Source of the DNA: Spirochaetota bacterium
Lineage (GTDB): Bacteria; Spirochaetota; Spirochaetia; Treponematales; Rectinemataceae
Assembly (NCBI GenBank): GCA_022711355.1
Contig: JAKLFE010000004.1
Span: 56,199 to 120,198, forward strand
Direction of reading: 5' to 3'
DNA length: 64,000 bases
Positions within the stretch are counted from its first letter, which is position 1, and each line of letters starts with the position of its first letter. Positions 8,309 through 19,207 of the stretch are shown here, in pieces. Made by a program: the position numbers and the translations under genes. Below the pieces are notes generated by a model. The model was not told where the DNA came from and ran no database searches. It saw nothing but the letters and a program-made list of their open reading frames with translations.

Positions 8309-9571
8309 CTAGGGCTTCCGCGCGCGGGTATCGGGAGCCGGTCCGCCAAGGAGGCCGGCGAGGGCCCGCTCGAGCTCCTCGAGCCCGGGGGCTATGGAGG
8401 CGTCGGCGGGGGGCTCGGGGAGGGGCTCCGCCGAGGCCGCGCCCGCATCCCAGGATGGCAGGGCCTCGCGGCCCACGACGAGGCGGGCCTGGCCGCGGAG
8501 CCCGGCCTCGAGGGCCCGCTCGGCGGCGGCCAGGGCGAGGGCCGATCCCGCGTCGAGCTCGGGGCCCCCCGCCGCGGCGAGGGCGGCGGCGGCGGCCGCG
8601 GCCTCCTCCCGGTCGACGGCCTGGCCCCGGACCAAGGCCCTGAGGGCGCCGGGATTCTCGGCCCCGAAGCGCTCGACCAGCTCGCTGCCCCGGCCGGGAC
8701 CGGCCGATCCGCCGCGGGGCTCGGCGAGGAGGAGGCCGCTCTCGGGGAGGCCGAGGCGCCAGCCCCAGAGGGCGGCGGCGAGGCCGAAGCCGTCCCCGGG
8801 GGGAAAGGCGTGGAGGATCTCCCCCGCCGAGCCCCGGCTCGCCAGGCTGAAGGCCGCCGCGTGGAGGACGATGCGGGCGGCGAAGCGGGCCGGGTTGGCC
8901 GCCCCGGCTGCGGTGACGGGACGGCCGGCCAGCTCGGCGCCCGCGGCGGCGCCGACCAGGGCGGCGGCCTCCTCTCGCGAGGCTTCGAGGTCGAGAAGGA
9001 GGACGGGTCCGCCCGCGGAGGCGAGGCGGGAGGGCTCGATCCCGCGGAGCTTCGAGCCCCGGGGCCTGAGGATGACGAGGCGGTGGGCGAAACCTCCCGC
9101 CTTCCCGCTGCGGGCGGCGAGTGCCTCGGCGAGGGCCGCGGCCTCGGCGGCCTCCGCGCCCCCGGCCTCGGCCCGGGGCGCCAGGGAGAGGAGGAGGCGC
9201 TCGGTCCCCGGCCCCTCCTCGGCGAGGAGGGCGGCGAGGAGGGCGGCCCCGTAGTCCGCCGTGCTCCCCGAGGGGCCGCCGGCGAAGTCGAGGAGGAGGA
9301 GCTCCTCCCCGTATGGGAAGGCGGCGGGGGGGAGGGAGAAGGCTGCAGCGGCCAGCCGCTCGGCGAGGAAGGGATCGAGCTCCCCGGGGAAGAGGGCCGT
9401 GAGGGCGGCCGCGGCGAAGTCGGGGAAGGAGGAGGCCGGCGCGTAGAGCGCGGGCCGCAAGTCGGCCTCCCCGACGGGGAAATAGCCGCGGCCGGGCCCG
9501 GCCTGCCCCCGCAGGGCCGCCAGGGCGAGGCCCAGGGCGCACTTCCCCGCGGGATTGCTCTCGAACTGCAT
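8309..9571 (-). CDS. threonine synthase-like protein lacking the PLP lysine (probable pseudoenzyme)
   Basis: 420 residues that align end to end with threonine synthase (ThrC). Shared features are the RGQA..G.YFP opening, HRLVILRPRGSKL (ThrC VILYPRGK), NPARFAARIVLHA (ThrC SINISRLLAQI), the C-terminal glycine motif region LVVGREALPSW, and the closing LPEPPADASIAPGLEEL. The active site is destroyed. ThrC GPTLAFKDFG reads GPSGSTADYG, putting Ala105 at the PLP lysine; the ATSGDTG loop is lost; the SGNFGD phosphate loop reads PGDGFGL. It cannot be an ordinary threonine synthase. The open frame and normal composition suggest a retained protein rather than decay. It appears leaderless and is followed 7 bp later by a MATE pump. 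Confidence 0.75.
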   Translation of the reverse strand: MQFESNPAGKCALGLALAALRGQAGPGRGYFPVGEADLRPALYAPASSFPDFAAAALTALFPGELDPFLAERLAAAAFSLPPAAFPYGEELLLLDFAGGPSGSTADYGAALLAALLAEEGPGTERLLLSLAPRAEAGGAEAAEAAALAEALAARSGKAGGFAHRLVILRPRGSKLRGIEPSRLASAGGPVLLLDLEASREEAAALVGAAAGAELAGRPVTAAGAANPARFAARIVLHAAAFSLASRGSAGEILHAFPPGDGFGLAAALWGWRLGLPESGLLLAEPRGGSAGPGRGSELVERFGAENPGALRALVRGQAVDREEAAAAAAALAAAGGPELDAGSALALAAAERALEAGLRGQARLVVGREALPSWDAGAASAEPLPEPPADASIAPGLEELERALAGLLGGPAPDTRARKP

Positions 9572-9580
9572 GTAGGGACG

Positions 9581-9609
9581 AGTGTATCCGCGGGAAGGGC
9601 GCTCGACAA
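9581..9609 (-). promoter_or_regulatory. probable leaderless promoter of the threonine-synthase-like gene
   Basis: Minus-strand TTGTCG (9604-9609), a 17-nt spacer and TACACT (9581-9586), ending 9 nt before the ATG at 9571. Its -35 occupies almost the same bases as the -35 of the divergent symporter gene. Confidence 0.5.
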
Positions 9610-9632
9610 GGCCGCGCGGGCAAGGCTATGCT
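9603..9632 (+). promoter_or_regulatory. probable leaderless promoter of the DAACS symporter
   Basis: TCGACA (9603-9608), an 18-nt spacer and TATGCT (9627-9632). The ATG at 9628 lies inside this -10, so the ATG at 9640, 7 nt downstream, is the better start. Confidence 0.5.
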
Positions 9633-9639
9633 CGGCCCC

Positions 9640-10869
9640 ATGAAGATTTGGATGAAGTACCTCATCGGGGCCATCCTCGGCGCCGCCCTGGCCCTCGTCG
9701 TGCCCGTCGACGACCAGGTCCTGCGCGGCGTCCTGGCCTTCCTCTTCGAGCTCTCCATCCGGATCGGCACCTACGCGCTCCTCCCCCTCGTCCTCTTCTC
9801 GGTGCCGGTCGCGGTCTTCGAGCTGAACGAGGACGGGGAATTCTGGCGAGGGCTCGGCCGGGGCATCCTGGTCCTCCTCGCGGCCATCGCGGCCATGGCC
9901 CTCGTGGGCGTGGCCGTGGCCGCGATGGCCAAGCCGGCCCGCATCCCCCTCCTGGCCGACGCGACGCCGCCGGCCAAGGCCGCCGGATTCCGAGAGCTCC
10001 TCCTCTCCATCTTCCCCTCGAGCCCCTTCTCCGCCCTCGCCTCGGGCCAGTTCCTCCTGCCGGCCTTCTTCCTGGCCGTCGTGGTCGGGCTCGCCCTCTC
10101 GCACGACAAGGCCGCCACGAAGCCGGTCCTCCTCCTCTTCGACTCCCTGTCGCGCATCTTCTACCAGATCAACAACTTCCTCGTGGAGTTCCTGAGCGTG
10201 CCCATCATCGCGGTGACGGCGCACAACGCGCTCGAGCTGCGCGCCTCCCCGAGCGCGGACGTCTACGGCCCCCTCCTCCTCACCGTCCTCGTCGAGTCCG
10301 CGGCGGTGGCCCTGGTCGCCCTCCCGGCCGCCCTCTACTTCCTCGGCGGCCAGAAGAACCCCTACCGCACCCTCTACGCCCTCCTCGCCCCCTCCCTCGC
10401 GGCCCTCGCCTCGGGCGACCTCTACTTCCCCATGGGCTCCCTGCTGAAGCACTCCAAGGAGAGCCTCGGGGTGCGCCGGCGATCCAACGTCCTCACCATC
10501 TCCCTGGCGGCGATCTTCGGCCGCGCCGGCACGACCTTGGTGGCCTCGACCGCCTTCATCGTGGTCCTCGCCTCCTACTCGAGCATCGGCGTATCCGCCG
10601 GGAGCATCCTCTGGATCCTCGCCGCGGCTCCCCTGACCACCCTCCTCCTCGGATCCTCCCCGGCGAAGGGCGCGACGACCGCCCTCATGACCCTCTGCGC
10701 CCTCTACGGGAAGGGCTTCGAGAACGGCTACCTCATAGCCGCGCCCGTCGCCCTCCCCCTCGTCGCGTTGGGCACCTTCCTGGACGCGCTCTGGGCCGGC
10801 TCGGCCTCGATCCTCGTGGCCAGGCAGATGGGCCAGGCCCAGGAGAAGGAAGCGCGCTTCTTCATCTAG
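9640..10869 (+). CDS. dicarboxylate/amino acid:cation symporter (DAACS/GltP family)
   Basis: About 409 residues. The N-terminal MKIWMKYLIGAILGAALALV and the following helices match Na+- or H+-coupled glutamate/dicarboxylate carriers. The C-terminal core has the re-entrant region around SGDLYFPMGSLLKHSKESLGV, then RAGTTLVASTAF and SSPAKGATTALMTL, corresponding to the substrate-binding half of the family. The canonical NMDGT motif is not evident, so the substrate may not be an ordinary dicarboxylate or acidic amino acid. An in-frame ATG at 9628 gives four more residues but overlaps the -10 box. Confidence 0.8.
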   Translation: MKIWMKYLIGAILGAALALVVPVDDQVLRGVLAFLFELSIRIGTYALLPLVLFSVPVAVFELNEDGEFWRGLGRGILVLLAAIAAMALVGVAVAAMAKPARIPLLADATPPAKAAGFRELLLSIFPSSPFSALASGQFLLPAFFLAVVVGLALSHDKAATKPVLLLFDSLSRIFYQINNFLVEFLSVPIIAVTAHNALELRASPSADVYGPLLLTVLVESAAVALVALPAALYFLGGQKNPYRTLYALLAPSLAALASGDLYFPMGSLLKHSKESLGVRRRSNVLTISLAAIFGRAGTTLVASTAFIVVLASYSSIGVSAGSILWILAAAPLTTLLLGSSPAKGATTALMTLCALYGKGFENGYLIAAPVALPLVALGTFLDALWAGSASILVARQMGQAQEKEARFFI

Positions 10870-10871
10870 CC

Positions 10872-10901
10872 TTGACGGCGCCTCGGGCGGAGCCGTAGAA
10901 T
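10872..10901 (+). promoter_or_regulatory. probable leaderless promoter of ptsN
   Basis: TTGACG (10872-10877), an 18-nt spacer and TAGAAT (10896-10901), ending 9 nt before the ATG at 10911. No Shine-Dalgarno is present. Confidence 0.6.
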
Positions 10902-10910
10902 GGGTCCACT

Positions 10911-11357
10911 ATGGACTTGAAAAGCGTTTTGAGCCGCGATACGGTGGCTCTCCATCTACAGGGCCAGGACAAAGAAGGCATCATCGACGAGCTGCTCAAG
11001 GTGGCGGCCCGGACCGGGAAGATATCCGATGCCTCCGCGGCCCGCAAGGCGGTGCTCGACCGGGAGAGGCGGATGAGCACGGGCATGAAGCACGGCATCG
11101 CCATCCCCCACGGCAAGACGGACGCGGTCAAGGACCTCGTCGCCTGCATCGGGGTCTCGGACAAGGCGGTGGACTTCGACGCCCTGGACCGGCAGGAGTG
11201 CCGGATCTTCATCATGACCCTCTCGCCCGCGGACAAGACCGGCCCCCACCTGCAGTTCCTCGCGGAGGTCAGCCTCCTGTTCCGCAGCGAGGAGAAGCGG
11301 GCCGCCATCCTCGCCGCCACGAGCCCGGAAGAGGTCCTCGCCGTCCTCATCCAGTAG
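10911..11357 (+). CDS. ptsN: PTS IIA component, nitrogen-regulatory type (PtsN/EIIA-Ntr)
   Basis: 148 residues, the usual length of a single EIIA fructose/Ntr domain. The phosphorylated His lies in HGIAIPHGKTD, preceded by RERRMSTGMKHG as in PtsN. No sugar-specific EIIB or EIIC is nearby, so a regulatory phosphoacceptor role (Ntr-PTS, control of K+ or nitrogen physiology) is more likely than sugar transport. EI and HPr are not in the window. A strong bidirectional terminator follows. Confidence 0.85.
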   Translation: MDLKSVLSRDTVALHLQGQDKEGIIDELLKVAARTGKISDASAARKAVLDRERRMSTGMKHGIAIPHGKTDAVKDLVACIGVSDKAVDFDALDRQECRIFIMTLSPADKTGPHLQFLAEVSLLFRSEEKRAAILAATSPEEVLAVLIQ

Positions 11358-11385
11358 CCGTCCGAGCCCGGGCCCGCGCGGGCAT

Positions 11386-11418
11386 AAAAAAAGCCGTCCC
11401 TCGCGGGGCGGCTTTTTT
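11386..11418. terminator. bidirectional intrinsic terminator between ptsN and groES
   Basis: An A-tract (11386-11392), the stem GCCGTCCC (11393-11400), loop TCGC, the stem GGGGCGGC (11405-11412) and a T6 tract. The flanking A and T runs make it functional on both strands, matching the convergent genes. Confidence 0.9.
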
Positions 11419-11453
11419 CATCCGGGGCGCTGCGGAAGCCCCTCGGCCTAGGC

Positions 11454-11720
11454 TTACTCGAGGATGGCCAGGATATCGGACATCTTGACGATGAGGTGCT
11501 CGGTTCCCTCGATCTTGACCTGGGTGCCGGCGTACTTGTCGTACATGACCTTGTCGCCTTCCTTGACCTTGATCACGTCCTTGTCCGTGCCGACGGCGAC
11601 GACGAGGCCGGTCTGGGTCTTCTCCTGGGCCGTCTGGGGGATGATGATCCCGCCCGCGGTCTTGGCCTCGCTTTCCTGGATCTTCACGAGGACGCGGTCC
11701 CCACAGGGCTTCACTTTCAT
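11454..11720 (-). CDS. groES: co-chaperonin GroES
   Basis: 88 residues with the full chaperonin-10 fold: MKVKPCGDRVLVK at the start, the mobile-loop region SEAKTAGGIIIP, GDKVMYDKYAG and the ending HLIVKMSDILAILE. It caps the GroEL cage during ATP-driven folding. GroEL is not adjacent, so the two are encoded apart. The ATG at 11720 follows AGGAGGAATACCGT. No CIRCE element is visible in the leader, so HrcA control is not evident here. Confidence 0.96.
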   Translation of the reverse strand: MKVKPCGDRVLVKIQESEAKTAGGIIIPQTAQEKTQTGLVVAVGTDKDVIKVKEGDKVMYDKYAGTQVKIEGTEHLIVKMSDILAILE

Positions 11721-11769
11721 ACGGTATTCCTCCTGAGAAACGTGGAGTTATAAGGTTTAGGCGTAGTGG

Positions 11770-11799
11770 AATATACGAAGGAAGCCCCCCCGCGGTCAA
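11770..11799 (-). promoter_or_regulatory. probable promoter of groES
   Basis: Minus-strand TTGACC (11794-11799), an 18-nt spacer and TATATT (11770-11775), about 50 bp upstream of the ATG. Confidence 0.6.
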
Positions 11800-11973
11800 G
11801 GCACCGCCCATAACGGGCCGCGGCCCTGGCCGCGGGGCGGCCAAATGAGTACATTCGAAGGAGCCAGGGGGAGGGAATGATCGCGACGACTTGCGGCGAG
11901 GCCCTCCGCCCTCAATAGTAGAGCTTGATGCTGATGCCGCCCGCCGCGAGGGGGCGGCGGAAACGGAGCGAGG

Positions 11974-14008
<2,035 letters not shown>

Positions 14009-14025
<17 letters not shown>

Positions 14026-14845
14026 CCAGGCGGAAGCCGTTGTCGCCGACATAGGTCGGTGAGTCCTGGCTCCGGACCCAGACGGCGATGTCCTGCGCCC
14101 CCTCCCGCCAGGAGCCTCCCCGCCGCGAGCGGGCGAGCTTCCAGGGGATCATCTCCTCGGGCGGAGGGGGCCCGAGGGGATCGATGGCGGGCGAGACCGC
14201 GTAGTAGCCCGGCTCGTACCAGTCCCAGCACCACTCGAAGAGGTTGCCGCAGAGGTCGTATATACCGAGGGGATTGGGAGCCTTGAGCCCGACGGGATGG
14301 GTGACGTCGCCCGAGTTCGCCTCGTACCAGGCAGTCTCATCCGGGTTCTCGGAGCCGGCGTAGCTCCCTCCCCCACCCCCCATCCCTCCCCGCGCGGCGT
14401 ACTCCCATTCGGCCTCGGTGGGCATCCGGTAGCCGCTCGCCTCGAAATCGCAGACGACGAGCTTGCCCCTCCCGGAATAGCAGGGTTCTAGGCCCGCTTT
14501 CAGGGAAAGCCAGTTGCAGTAGTCCACGGTATCGTACCAGTTCACGTTGCGGACGGGCCGCCGGCCTCTTCCCATACCCTTGTCGGACGGCCTGGTCTTG
14601 GCGATCTCGGCGCAGTACGCGTCGTACTCATCGAAGGTCGTCGCGTAGACGGCCATGTAGAACGAGCGGGATAGCGTCACGCGGTGAACCGGACGCTCGC
14701 GCTCAAGGCCCCGTTCGGAGCCCATGTCGAAGCTTCCGGCCTCCACGAGCGCCATCTCGGGCGGCTTCCAGGCGCTCTCCGCCGAGGCGAAGAGGGTCAG
14801 GCAGGAGCAGAGGAACAGGGCAGAACCAGCATGGATCCCACGCAT
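14009..14845 (-). CDS. secreted formylglycine-generating-enzyme (SUMF1)-like protein
   Basis: 278 residues. An N-terminal signal peptide ([19 protein letters not shown]) leads into an FGE-sulfatase domain: [72 protein letters not shown] and the closing RGGSW...GFRLVR. True FGE converts a sulfatase Cys to formylglycine, but most bacterial members are of unknown or other function. No sulfatase is nearby, so the role is open. The ATG at 14845 follows AAGGAGGCCCC, which overrules an upstream in-frame start. Confidence 0.82.
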
Positions 14846-15032
14846 GGGGCCTCCTTGGAAGCTTATTTTAGCCCCGAGGCTGGGGCCGGGGTAGCCCGCG
14901 ATCCGCGAATCGAGCTTGGCCAGGCAGGGCCGCGAAGAAGTCGCCGCGTGGAGCTGCCTTGCCCTCCCGAGCTGCGTTTTTAGTTTTCCCGCTGGGAGCC
15001 GCAACTGAAAACCGCGACATTTAGTCTATTTT

Positions 15033-15097
15033 TGTCATATTGACATTCCACCTCGTTCTTGACATCATCGTCTTGACAATTTTTGGTGTTTTGTCAA
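15033..15097 (+). promoter_or_regulatory. TGACA-repeat leader upstream of the fab operon (candidate operator cluster)
   Basis: This AT-rich leader carries the palindrome TGTCA-TAT-TGACA (15033-15045), direct TTGACA copies at 15059-15064 and 15073-15078, and an inverted repeat TTGACAA (15073-15079) / TTGTCAA (15091-15097). The last arm abuts the fabH Shine-Dalgarno. Five half-sites in 65 bp suggest a repressor-binding region for the fab operon. It does not resemble the published FapR or FabT sites as I remember them. Confidence 0.55.
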
Positions 15098-15107
15098 AGG
15101 AGAGAGC

Positions 15108-16085
15108 ATGTCGGTCATGATCCGTTCCACCGGGGTAGCGATTCCCCAGCGAAGGATGGAGAACGCGGAGCTCGCCGCCATGGTGGACACGACGGACGAG
15201 TGGATCCGCAGCCACACCGGCATCCGCTGCCGCCATATCGCGGCCGACGGGGAGCTGACGAGCGACCTCGCCGCCGCCGCGGCGACCATGGCCCTCGAGC
15301 GGGCGGGCATATCGGCCCGGGAGATCGACCTCCTCGTCCTGGCCACGGCCACCCCCGACTACCTCGGCTTCCCCTCCACGGCCTGCCTGGTCCAGCGGAA
15401 GATCGGGGCCGACGGCTGCGCGGCCCTCGATGTCGTGGCCGGCTGCACGGGCTTCATCTACGCCCTCGAGGTGGCCGCCGCCATGCTCGAGGCCAGGGGG
15501 GGCAGGAACGCCCTCGTGATCGGGGCCGAGACCCTGACGCGCATCACCGACTGGAAGGACCGCGCGACCTGCGTCCTCTTCGGGGACGGGGCCGGGGCCG
15601 CGGTCCTGTCGCGCATCGAGGAGGGCGGCCGAGGGGTCCTCAAGACCATACTCGGGGCCGAGGGCTCGGGAGCCGGGGACCTCTACCTCGTCCAGGCGCC
15701 GCGGGAGAGGAGCTTCGAGCGCTCCGAGCCGATCGTCCCCCGCATCGCCATGAACGGCCAGAACGTCTACAACTTCGCGGTCAAGACCATCTCGGTCCTG
15801 GTCGGCAGGCTCCTCCACGCCTCGGTGTACAAGCTCGAGGACTTCGCCTGGATCGTGCCCCACCAGGCCAACGCGCGGATCGTGCAGGCCGCGGCCAAGC
15901 GCCTGGGAGCCCCCGAGGAGCGCTTCTACCTCAACCTCGAGGAGTACGCCAACACCTCCTCGGCGAGCATACCCATAGCCCTCCACGAGATGACGGAGAA
16001 GGGCTTGCTCAAGAAGGGCGACCTCGTCATGCTGATCGGCTTCGGCTCGGGCCTGACCTACGGCGCCGCGGCGATACGCTGGTGA
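15108..16085 (+). CDS. fabH: 3-oxoacyl-ACP synthase III (KAS III)
   Basis: 325 residues, the normal FabH length. It starts type II fatty-acid synthesis by condensing acetyl-CoA with malonyl-ACP. The catalytic Cys is in ALDVVAGCTGFIYAL, the His in WIVPHQANARIV and the Asn in NLEEYANTSSASIPIAL. DEWIRSHTGIRCRH near residue 30 is typical of the family. The ATG at 15108 follows AAAGGAGAGAGC. It heads an operon with fabF, fabZ and fabV; no acpP, fabD or fabG is included. Confidence 0.96.
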   Translation: MSVMIRSTGVAIPQRRMENAELAAMVDTTDEWIRSHTGIRCRHIAADGELTSDLAAAAATMALERAGISAREIDLLVLATATPDYLGFPSTACLVQRKIGADGCAALDVVAGCTGFIYALEVAAAMLEARGGRNALVIGAETLTRITDWKDRATCVLFGDGAGAAVLSRIEEGGRGVLKTILGAEGSGAGDLYLVQAPRERSFERSEPIVPRIAMNGQNVYNFAVKTISVLVGRLLHASVYKLEDFAWIVPHQANARIVQAAAKRLGAPEERFYLNLEEYANTSSASIPIALHEMTEKGLLKKGDLVMLIGFGSGLTYGAAAIRW

Positions 16086-16109
16086 ACGCGAGAACGGAGG
16101 AGTAAGGAT

Positions 16110-17416
<1,307 letters not shown>

Positions 17417-17420
<4 letters not shown>

Positions 17421-17935
17421 GCGGCGGGGAGCAAGCCCCCCGCGGCGAGGCGGGGGCGGGCGCGGCCGCCGAGGAGCGGGAGCGCGCGGCGGCCGAGGCC
17501 GCCGCCCTCCTCGCCTCGGGCGGGGTCGGTGCCCTCCTCCCCCACCGCCCCCCCTTCCTCCTCGTCGACCGGGCCTGGCTCGAGGGCGAGCTCGCGGCGG
17601 GGGAACGATTCTTCCCCCCGGAGGAGCCCTTCTTCGCGGGCCACTTCCCTGGCTATCCCGTGGTGCCCGGGGTCCTCCTCGTCGAGGCCCTCGCCCAGTG
17701 CGGGGGGATCGGGGCCAAGCTCCTCGGGGTCGACCCCAAGGGCACCTTCGTCCTGGGCAAGATCGTCGAGGCCCGCTTCCGCCGCCAGGTGCGGCCGGGA
17801 GAGAAGCTGCGCATGGAGATCGAGATGCTGCGCTCGGGGCCCCTCGCCCTCCGCCAGCGGGGACGGGGCTTCGTCGGCGAGGAGCTGGCAGTCGAGGCCG
17901 AGTGGCTCGCGGTATCCGGAGGGGAACTGTGCTGA
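17417..17935 (+). CDS. fabZ: 3-hydroxyacyl-ACP dehydratase (FabZ type)
   Basis: 172 residues. After a low-complexity Glu/Ala N-terminal extension of about 35 residues comes the hot-dog fold: LLPHRPPFLLVDRAW, then FFAGHFPGYPVVPGVLLVEALAQ with the catalytic His and the Glu on the central helix. It dehydrates 3-hydroxyacyl-ACP to the trans-2-enoyl form. The start is a GTG overlapping the fabF stop, which indicates translational coupling. The extension makes it about 25 residues longer than ordinary FabZ. Confidence 0.9.
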
Positions 17936-19125
17936 TCAAGCCCATGGTGCGGAACAACATCTTCCTGAACGCCCACCCCGAGGGCTGCGCGCGGGAGACC
18001 GAGCGGCAGATCGCCTACGTCGAGGCGAGGCGGGCGGACTACGCGCGGCTTGCCGGGCCCCGGGCCGTCCTCGTCGTCGGCTGCTCGACGGGCTACGGCC
18101 TGGCCACGCGCGCGGCGGCCGCCTTCGGCTTCCGCGTCCCCACGGTCGGCCTCTCCTTCGAGCGGGCCCCCACGGCGACGAAGACCGGCAGCCCCGGCTG
18201 GTACGCGAACCGGGCCTTCGACGCGGCCGCGGCCCGCTCGGGCCTGGCCTCGCGTACGATCGACGCCGACGCTTACTCGCAAGGCGCCAAGCAGGCCGCG
18301 ATCGCGGCGGCGGCCGAGCTGGGGCTGCGCTTCGACCTCGTCGTCTACTCCCTCGCCTCCCCCGTCCGGCCGGACCCGGCGACGGGCGAGCTCCACCGCT
18401 CGGTCATCAAGCCGATCGGGAAGAGCTACCGCGGCGCGACGGTCGACGTCTTCTCAGGCGCGCTCTCGAAGGCCGAGATCCAGGGCGCCACCGAGGCCGA
18501 GGCCGAGGCCACGGTCAAGGTCATGGGCGGGGAGGACTGGGAGCTCTGGATCGAGGCCCTGCGCGCCGCCGGCGCCCTGGCCGAGGGGGCCCTCACGGTC
18601 GCCTACTCCTACGTGGGGCCCTCGCTCTCCTGGCCCATCTACCGCGACGGCACGATCGGCCGCGCCAAGGCCCACCTCGAGGCCACGGCGGCTCGCCTCT
18701 CCGCCTCGGCCCCCGACGGCCTGCGGGCCTACGTCTCGATCAACAAGGCCCTCGTCACGCGCTCGAGCGCGGTGATCCCGATCATCCCCCTCTACGTCTC
18801 CACCCTCTTCAAGGTGATGAAGGAGCGGGGAGTGCACGAGGACTGCGTCGCCCAGATGGACCGGCTCATGCGCGCGCGCCTCTACGCGGGCGGCCCGCCG
18901 GCCCTCGACGCCGAGGGGCGGATCAGGCTCGACGAGCTCGAGATGGACGCGAAGGTCCAGTCGGAGGTCGAGGCGCGGATGTCGCGCATCGGGCCCTACA
19001 ACCTCGCCCAGCTCGCCGACGTCGAGGGCTTCCGGGGCGACTTCCTCCGGGTCCACGGCTTCGAGGTGCCCGGCGTGGATTACGCCGCGGAGATCCCGCC
19101 GGACTGGGACCCCGCGGGCGCATAG
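17929..19125 (+). CDS. fabV: trans-2-enoyl-CoA/ACP reductase (FabV/TER family)
   Basis: 398 residues, matching the 390-400 of FabV/TER enzymes. It opens with IKPMVRNNIFLNAHPEGC. The cofactor motif is VVGCSTGYGLATR, SPVRPDP follows, and the catalytic Tyr-x8-Lys is in WPIYRDGTIGRAK. It reduces the enoyl product of FabZ with NAD(P)H, closing the elongation cycle in place of FabI; the Treponema denticola homologue is the well-known TER. The GTG at 17929 lies inside the end of fabZ and follows GGAGGGGAACT, giving the correct family length. Confidence 0.93.
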   Translation: MLIKPMVRNNIFLNAHPEGCARETERQIAYVEARRADYARLAGPRAVLVVGCSTGYGLATRAAAAFGFRVPTVGLSFERAPTATKTGSPGWYANRAFDAAAARSGLASRTIDADAYSQGAKQAAIAAAAELGLRFDLVVYSLASPVRPDPATGELHRSVIKPIGKSYRGATVDVFSGALSKAEIQGATEAEAEATVKVMGGEDWELWIEALRAAGALAEGALTVAYSYVGPSLSWPIYRDGTIGRAKAHLEATAARLSASAPDGLRAYVSINKALVTRSSAVIPIIPLYVSTLFKVMKERGVHEDCVAQMDRLMRARLYAGGPPALDAEGRIRLDELEMDAKVQSEVEARMSRIGPYNLAQLADVEGFRGDFLRVHGFEVPGVDYAAEIPPDWDPAGA

Positions 19126-19129
19126 CAGC

Positions 19130-19198
19130 AGGAAGCGCCATCGCGCATGGGGCCATGGGGCCCCGCCTTCGCGGAGATCGCGCGATGGCGCGCTTCCT
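19130..19198. terminator. long inverted repeat between fabV and the GH4 gene
   Basis: Arms AGGAAGCGCCATCGCGC (19130-19146) and GCGCGATGGCGCGCTTCCT (19180-19198) pair throughout apart from a two-base bulge. The loop holds a second small hairpin, GGGGCCATGGGGCCCC. There is no T-tract. The position between convergent stop codons supports a termination or mRNA 3'-end role. Confidence 0.65.
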
Positions 19199-19207
19199 AT
19201 GTCGTCC

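Noticed and set aside
9628..9639. ATG at 9628 as start of the DAACS symporter.
   Set aside because: It lies within the probable -10 hexamer TATGCT; the ATG at 9640 has the spacing of the other leaderless genes.
11721..11973. A CIRCE element (TTAGCACTC-N9-GAGTGCTAA) upstream of groES.
   Set aside because: Searched by eye on both strands of the leader; no matching inverted repeat.
14846..15107. A small gene or riboswitch in the 262-bp spacer before fabH.
   Set aside because: No frame with a ribosome site and no recognisable riboswitch fold; the right half is explained by the TGACA repeats, and the left half holds nothing I can identify.
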